From the NCBI GenBank assembly GCA_043822885.1, contig JBDRBI010000019.1, forward strand, positions 1 to 6,002: a stretch of DNA of 6,002 bases, given 5' to 3'. This document shows, piece after piece, positions 1 through 4,900 of the stretch. The notes under the pieces were generated by a model that did no database searches, was not told the origin of the DNA, and saw only the letters and a list, made by a program, of their open reading frames with translations. Source of the stretch: Aadella sp043822885 (GTDB taxonomy: Bacteria; Omnitrophota; Gorgyraeia; Tantalellales; Tantalellaceae). Numbering within the stretch: position 1 is the first letter of the stretch; every line of letters starts with the position of its first letter. Position numbers and translations under genes: made by a program.

Positions 1-1
1 T

Positions 2-1294
2 ATATCGTCTATAAAAAATGTTCTGTGGCGCTTGAAAAAGTTAGTGATGCCAAAAGAAAAAATAGTACAAGAACTAACTCCAAGTGAAGCAGGGGCAAGA
101 CGTCTGGTAGAAAAACAAGCCAGAGTTGTAGACGTCGTGGATGGAGAGGACAGTGAAGATTCTTATAAAAGAATACTTGCTGCCAGAAAAGGAGCGGACA
201 ATATAGAGGAAGAGTTTGAGGTAGTTGTCGGTATGAGCAAAGACAAACTGGCATATTTCACGCCCGGTGCGATAAAAGTGCTTGAAGAAGAGTCCGGTGT
301 TAAAATTTTAGCATTGGAAGGAAAAACACCGGAGGAACTATTTGAGAGTTTGAAGGAAGCAACTAAAGGTAAGAAAGTTATAAGCCAGGTTCTGGACATG
401 AAAGATGAAGTAACACTTAGCGAATTAAGGGATCTATTAGGTGAACTAAAAAACAAAGCAAAAGTTATTATTGAATTGATGAATCCGGAAATAACAGCAC
501 TTACTGAAGAGAAAGTTAAAGAAATAGACGATCTTGACGAATACGGACGAATAGCGAGAATATTTGCCAGAATAATTAAGGATACAACAACCTTAGATCT
601 TTTGAGCAAGAGTGTATATGAAATGCGTATAGACAATGTCCGTACGGATATAATGTCTGGCGTAGAGATCAGTAGTAAGGCTAAAGACGCGATAAAGAGC
701 GGATTTAATGAGAACCAACATAAGATCATTAGCGTTCCTGTGAGAAATATCGCCGACGGCAGGTTCTTGGCGAATGATATAAGGAAGATGGGACTTACCA
801 AGGAAGAAGCATCGGCTTTTATGCACATCAGGTTGATCAGTGAGAATTTCGTTATCGAACAGGAAAAGGAACATTACCTTAAGATAACAGGGCTAGGAGA
901 ATATCTAAGTTCGGATAATGTGATTATGATAGCCGAAGACGATATGACGTTTGAGAGAGCTTTGGATTCGGTGAGGGAGACATTTCCGAATACATCCAAC
1001 GGTTCCATAGCCATCGGCGACACAAAAGATCTTTATGGAACAGTGCCAGAGATGCTGGAAGGTGAAAACGCGCCGATATTCGTATGGATGGACGGCGAAG
1101 GGATAGTATCGCAGCTTCTAATAGCGATGATAGAGATAATCGCGGGTGACGGTAAGATAAATGAGAGCCTTGGTAGTGTGGAAAAAGACGGACTAAACAT
1201 ATATATCTACATACCAAATACAAAAGCCATAGATTTCAAAACAGAGATAGAGGCATATGAAAGGTATGTTACCGAAGTGCTTGTAAGAGCGTAA
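2..1294 (+). CDS. C-terminal part of a long alpha/beta protein of unknown function (5' end outside window)
   Basis: The reading frame is open from the first codon that fits in the window to the TAA at 1292-1294, giving 430 residues. The TTG at 32 and ATG at 47 are in frame but have no ribosome binding site, so the true start is probably upstream. Residue numbers here count from the TTG at 32. The protein is highly charged and acidic, with no transmembrane segment and no cysteine cluster. Alternating hydrophobic strands and charged helices suggest repeated beta-alpha-beta units. Examples are residues 89-125 (KILALEG, helix EELFESLKEA, strand KKVISQVLDM) and 294-333 (DNVIMIAEDD, helix ERALDSVRET, strand GSIAIGD). 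A further strand, NAPIFVWMDGEG, lies at 346-357. I do not recognise a catalytic motif or named family. The DNVI unit resembles the end of the visible part of the gene at 1857, so the two may be paralogous giant proteins. The 562-bp gap with repeats argues against tight operon coupling. The reading frame is certain; the function is unknown. Confidence 0.85.
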   Translation: MSSIKNVLWRLKKLVMPKEKIVQELTPSEAGARRLVEKQARVVDVVDGEDSEDSYKRILAARKGADNIEEEFEVVVGMSKDKLAYFTPGAIKVLEEESGVKILALEGKTPEELFESLKEATKGKKVISQVLDMKDEVTLSELRDLLGELKNKAKVIIELMNPEITALTEEKVKEIDDLDEYGRIARIFARIIKDTTTLDLLSKSVYEMRIDNVRTDIMSGVEISSKAKDAIKSGFNENQHKIISVPVRNIADGRFLANDIRKMGLTKEEASAFMHIRLISENFVIEQEKEHYLKITGLGEYLSSDNVIMIAEDDMTFERALDSVRETFPNTSNGSIAIGDTKDLYGTVPEMLEGENAPIFVWMDGEGIVSQLLIAMIEIIAGDGKINESLGSVEKDGLNIYIYIPNTKAIDFKTEIEAYERYVTEVLVRA

Positions 1295-1298
1295 TTTA

Positions 1299-1333
1299 GT
1301 TCATAGTTGATGGTTGATAGTTCGTAGTTGGGA
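1299..1333. repeat. Short tandem heptamer tract (five GTTNNNA-type units)
   Basis: Beginning four bases after the stop codon of the first gene are five consecutive 7-bp units: GTTCATA, GTTGATG, GTTGATA, GTTCGTA and GTTGGGA. The register is exact but the units are diverged. Degenerate heptamer tracts of this sort occur between genes in various environmental bacterial genomes (recollection, not checked). The last unit, in the context TAGTTGGGAT (1325-1334), is nearly identical to the 10-bp spacers of the palindromic array that follows, so the two repeat types appear structurally linked. Confidence 0.75.
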
Positions 1334-1342
1334 TAGAAATAT

Positions 1343-1420
1343 TGTCTTTGCGCACCCCGAAGGGGTGAAGCAATCTCTTCAAAGAGATTGCCGCGTTCAC
1401 TTCGTTCACTCGCAATGACG
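1343..1420. repeat. Palindromic intergenic element, copy 1 (78 bp)
   Basis: This is the first of two near-identical 78-bp elements. It differs from copy 2 at four positions. Two of these spoil its left terminal arm (TGTCTTTGCG instead of CGTCATTGCG), so its outer stem is imperfect. The inner stem GCAATCTCTT/AAGAGATTGC is intact, as is the side hairpin ACCCCGAAGGGGT. The element ends in CGCAATGACG at 1420. It resembles the REP- or MITE-like intergenic palindromes with CGTCATTGCG ends found in many bacterial genomes. It lies 48 bp after the first gene and could form RNA or DNA secondary structure, but no T-tract follows, so it is not a typical intrinsic terminator. Confidence 0.9.
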
Positions 1421-1430
1421 GAGTTGGGAT

Positions 1431-1508
1431 CGTCATTGCGAACCCCGAAGGGGTGAAGCAATCTCTTCAAAGAGATTGCCGCGTTCACTTCGTTCACCCG
1501 CAATGACG
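1431..1508. repeat. Palindromic intergenic element, copy 2 (78 bp, complete)
   Basis: This is the best-preserved copy. Perfect 10-bp terminal inverted repeats, CGTCATTGCG (1431-1440) and CGCAATGACG (1499-1508), bracket the element. A central 10-bp inverted repeat, GCAATCTCTT (1458-1467) and AAGAGATTGC (1470-1479), is separated by only CA. The left arm contains a side hairpin, ACCCCGAAGGGGT (1442-1454). The right arm contains GTTCAC twice, separated by TTC. It is separated from copy 1 by the 10-bp GAGTTGGGAT, giving an 88-bp period. There is no coding capacity of its own; translations across it are low-complexity artefacts. Confidence 0.92.
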
Positions 1509-1518
1509 GAGTTGAGAT

Positions 1519-1569
1519 CGTCATTGCGCACCCCAAACGAAAGTGAGGGGTGAAGCAATCTCGTGCGAG
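1519..1569. repeat. Palindromic intergenic element, copy 3 (right arm missing)
   Basis: The left half of the same element is present: CGTCATTGCGCACCCC, then GGGGTGAAGCAATCTC. The inner and right arms are lost after 1564; CGTGCGAG and unrelated sequence follow. The tip of the side hairpin differs from copies 1 and 2: between CCCC and GGGG there are 12 bases (AAACGAAAGTGA) instead of GAA, so this copy belongs to a variant subtype and is not a simple truncated duplicate of its neighbours. It is preceded by the spacer GAGTTGAGAT (1509-1518), one base different from the spacer between copies 1 and 2. Confidence 0.85.
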
Positions 1570-1697
1570 TTACGGATCACGATAAGGGTCTATAAATACG
1601 AAAAAGATGTGTTTTTTAGCAACCTTCCTCTGACTTTTTTAGATGTCCCTGTTTTCGGAGTTTGCCAGTAGCTTTGGAGGCGGGGGCATTGTCTTTT

Positions 1698-1713
1698 TGA
1701 GGTACGAACCTCA
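1698..1713. other. Perfect small hairpin (6-bp stem, ACGA loop)
   Basis: TGAGGT-ACGA-ACCTCA forms a perfect stem-loop, flanked by TTTT upstream and TTTG downstream. It is followed immediately by the palindrome TTGTTAACAA (1715-1724). The stem is short and the downstream T-run is only three bases, so it is at best a weak terminator. An operator-like dyad or a remnant of a dispersed repeat is equally possible. Confidence 0.45.
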
Positions 1714-1747
1714 TTTGTTAACAATTAAAAAGGTACATTAAATGCTT

Positions 1748-1776
1748 TTGACACGTCGCCTTGCTTATGGGAAAAT
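1748..1776 (+). promoter_or_regulatory. Possible sigma-70-type promoter for the second gene
   Basis: A perfect TTGACA (1748-1753) is followed, after a 17-bp spacer, by GAAAAT (1771-1776), which matches TATAAT at four of six positions. It would give a leader of roughly 70 to 75 bases before the ATG at 1857. The -10 box is poor and the promoter consensus of this lineage is unknown, so this is only a candidate. Confidence 0.3.
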
Positions 1777-1847
1777 GTAACGGAGCAACACAATATTTTA
1801 TGCAAAGTGATTAAAAATGTGATTGTTTATAAAATTAAAAAAGAACT

Positions 1848-1851
1848 GGAG
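1848..1851 (+). promoter_or_regulatory. Ribosome binding site of the second gene
   Basis: GGAG lies five bases upstream of the ATG at 1857. Together with the signal peptide that begins exactly at this ATG, it fixes the start. Confidence 0.8.
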
Positions 1852-1856
1852 AAAAA

Positions 1857-1943
1857 ATGAATAAAATAAAAAGCCACTTTTATTTTAAGAGTATAAGCAT
1901 TCTCGTGATAATAGCTTTCCTTTCTCTCGATATCGCGTGGGCA
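1857..1943 (+). other. Signal peptide of the giant protein
   Basis: Residues 1-29 show a basic n-region (K3, K5, K11), a hydrophobic core (SISILVIIAFLSL) and a small-residue cleavage site, A27-W28-A29, before Y30-P31. This fits signal peptidase I cleavage and Sec export. The aspartate in LDIAWAYP just before the site is a recurring feature I associate with Omnitrophota secreted proteins (recollection). There is no lipobox cysteine. Confidence 0.8.
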
Positions 1944-4900
1944 TATCCTGATAACCCAGCTTCCGCTGACACGCTTGCGTTTGAAGTGATGTCACAACCG
2001 CAAATAATGGATCCTGGTCTGGCCACATATAAAGAGTCGATGATCTCGGATGTGAACATTTTAGGTACCTCTCTCAGTGTCGCGCGCTACCTTTTAGGAG
2101 ATACCGAAGAAGGAGAGGCGTCGTTGCCGCTCGAACATATGGCTGCGGTCATAAGAGATGAGCTGGGGGATGCCGCAGAAAACATTGACCTTACAAGAGT
2201 CTCTCTGAAAGAAGGAATAGTTATAATACCGGTTAAAAAAGACAGCCAAAAATTCGAAGTTCAGATAGCTTTAAAAAACAGTTTAGCGGCGGATGACCTT
2301 TCGGGATATGAATGGCTGGTATCGGATAAATATGCAGTCAGGATTATCACCGAGGGAAAGAACCTTGAGAAACAAGGGGTGCCGGGAAAAACAAAGAAAG
2401 AAATAACCGTTTCCGGACCCGTAGCTGAAATAGATGTAGATAAAGCGCTCCCGGCAAAAGTCGAAGCCGATAAAGATGCGGTAACGAAAAGCGAAAAGCC
2501 TTGGTGGAAACCTTCTATAGTTACAATAAGAAGGATAATGAGTGTTGTGCTTGTTGTCCTCGTTCCGGTCATCACGCTCGCGGGGCAGAGAGAGGCAGAG
2601 AGAGAGCTAGGGTTACTAGGCAAAACGATCGTATTGTTATCAGCTATGGGGGTGTTTTATGGGATAGGAGCTCTACTCTCCTGGTTTGTAGCAATAAAGC
2701 CTCTGAAATACGCTTCTGTCAGGGAAAGGACCTCTTTTCTTGGGGTATTAGTGGCCCGGACATTGACTTCATATTCTTCTTATATAACTTTGATCTCAGC
2801 GGCGGCAACTGTATTTTTCTGGATGACCGATTATTATATCCCGGGAAGGGTAATAGCCTCTATCATAGCATTTGCGGGATTAAACACATATTTTGTTGCC
2901 GCAAGAAACCTGAAAAATAATGGGTTTTCTCCATTTTTTGGAAGCCGCCGAGATTTTGGGGAATTAGTAAGAAAAATATATATGGTGGAACAGGTAAAAA
3001 GAAAAATGGTCGGTAGGGGAAAATATGACAGATTTATAGAATGGATAATTGATAGTGCCTATTATGCTTATGAAGGGCAACTAACGGAAACATTTGACAT
3101 AAGAAAATATATGATGCTACAGATACTTCCGTATATGAGAAAGGAGAAAATTCATTATTTGGAAAATATCATTGTCGAGAATGACCATATTGCCGCCGAA
3201 GACGTGGAATTGATAGGAAAAATGAGAGTTTATGTTCTTAGGGGTGGAGAGGTTGAAGATGACTATTGGGGCCGAGTTTCTTCTGTATCGCCGTTGGTCA
3301 GAGATGGTTTTATGAAAGCTTTTTATAGCCTCTTATTTTTTGCGACAGCCGGGGTTGTATATGTTGAACAGGGTGTAGCGACAGCCATTATCGGAATGTT
3401 TGCCGGTGGAGGTATCTTTTTTGCTATCATGGCCTTTACGCGTTTCCATATTATTTTTTCCCATTACAGGAGCATGTATAACACCGGTTTGTCGCACGAT
3501 CAGGCATTACGGTATTTGTTTCAGGAAGGATCAGACGAGGATGTAAAAGCGAAGGAAAATTTCTATCAGAGTTTAAATATTTCTGAATCCGGGGATACAG
3601 TCAGGGAACTTATCGAGAAAAAACTGGAAGAATATACAGTGGGTGACATTGAAAAGGCATCTGATGTGCCGTTGCGTTTACAATACTCGGAAAAGTACGG
3701 TCTTTTAAAACGACTATTGATAGTGTTAGTAAGTGTTATGGTCGAAAAAGGGGTAAATGAAGCGGAGATAAAAGGTGTTTTAGATGTTATTATGAAAGAC
3801 TGTGTTATATGCAGTACTGCCGAGAGGGCGTTTGAGTATTGTGAGGAAGATGATCCCGGGGCTGAAGTTGCTTCAGTAGACAAGCAGGGCCAAACTGGAT
3901 ATGAAGCTTGGGGAAATGAAATATATTCCTATCATAGACCGGTCCTCGAACGTGCTATAACTGTTGATATTAAGACAGCCAAGGAATTAATAAGACAAAA
4001 AATAATGGAATTGAAGGCCCTAAACAAAGACAGGCACGCTTTTAAACCCATATTAGGGATAAAAGCGGGGCTTGTGACGACTGTGCTTAGCATGGCGAGC
4101 CTGGCTACGGCCTCATCATTATCTTTCAGCCAAGGCGGAATTACTTTATTAAACGGGATGGTCGCCACAGTAGGCGCATATTTTACGTGGGCGACATTAA
4201 GATATTTTTCTTTAGGAATAAAGACTTATAGAGCTTTAGTCGGATCAGGCGTATCACCTAAAGAAGCCTGGTACGAAGCCATCGCGCGAAGTAATGGTTA
4301 TCGCCATGAGGTGTTTGAGAAATTATCCGAAAGTAACCAGCGTCTCATTACTTTACATGAGGTGACAGATTCCCATTTTATGGGTTTAATAGGGATATTG
4401 CCCATTAACAGTTTGATTATCGGTGCATGTAGTAACATCATCAAAGATCAAGACAGCAGAGTATGGTTATATGCGAATGCCTATTCGAAAGATATGTTCA
4501 GAGTTGCCAAGGCGGCGGTGTGCAGTATCCCGGATATCAAGAATATAGCTATTAACAGGATCGCGCAAAATGATAATTTACAGGATATTGAGAAAGCCTT
4601 GTTCTTTGCGAGAAGGACCTATCATGATACGGTGGACGACTTGATCGAAGTTATATATGGAAAGTTATGCGAAATAGGAACGGAAGAGGCTTTAACCGCG
4701 CTCAGGGATGATCTGGCAAAGAACATGTATTATGACGGGGTAAGAATACCGGGAAGAGCCGTCAAAAAGCTTAGCTCATTCGTGTCAGAGGAAGCGGATA
4801 TTGAGGCGGTAAAAAGGATCTTAGACGCGTATGTCATGACAGAGAATGTTCTTTATAGGAGAGAGGCCAGAAGAGAAGCTAATGTCCTGATATTGAACGC

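Larger units (their letters stand above)
1570..1856. other. Intergenic leader region without a convincing gene
   Basis: These 287 bp lie between the repeat array and the second gene. I find no known riboswitch or RNA-gene signature. Three tiny + strand frames follow one another: 1643-1741 (32 codons), 1742-1780 (12 codons) and 1767-1814 (15 codons). None has a ribosome binding site, so they are probably chance frames, although 1643-1741 could be a remnant. Structured elements are the hairpin at 1698-1713 and the palindrome TTGTTAACAA at 1715-1724. The last 75 bp are AT-rich, as expected of a leader or promoter region. Confidence 0.6.

Noticed and set aside
163..828. 221-codon open frame on the - strand
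   Set aside because: It lies wholly inside the first + strand gene and translates to serine/isoleucine-rich low-complexity sequence, typical of an antisense shadow. It has no ribosome binding site.
1343..1508. Rho-independent terminators for the first gene
   Set aside because: The palindromes can fold, but none is followed by a T-tract, and the arrangement is that of a repeat element. Some transcript-end role cannot be excluded.
1207..1536. 109-codon - strand frame across the intergenic repeats
   Set aside because: It reads through the palindromes and the heptamer tract, giving repeat-derived peptides such as SVIASERSERGNL and LSTINYELN that recur as spurious annotations. Not a gene.
1343..1569. 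CRISPR array
   Set aside because: Only two full repeats are present, 78 bp long, with 10-bp spacers that are nearly identical to each other. CRISPR spacers are longer and unique.
1643..1814. Three consecutive micro-frames (32, 12 and 15 codons) acting as leader peptides
   Set aside because: None has a ribosome binding site, and the hairpin lies inside the first, so the frames are likely accidental. There is no run of regulatory codons to suggest attenuation.
2501..2920. 139-codon + strand frame in another phase within the giant gene
   Set aside because: It overlaps the signal-peptide-bearing frame, which is open throughout. Composition is rich in C and R and has no domain pattern.
3459..4290. 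Type II secretion GspF/TadB-C family domain, suggested by G-[LV]-S-x3-A after the hairpins
   Set aside because: The motif loosely resembles the start of the T2SSF cytoplasmic helix bundle, but I see no conserved GE-x-sG motif, and the hairpin spacing and signal peptide do not fit that family.
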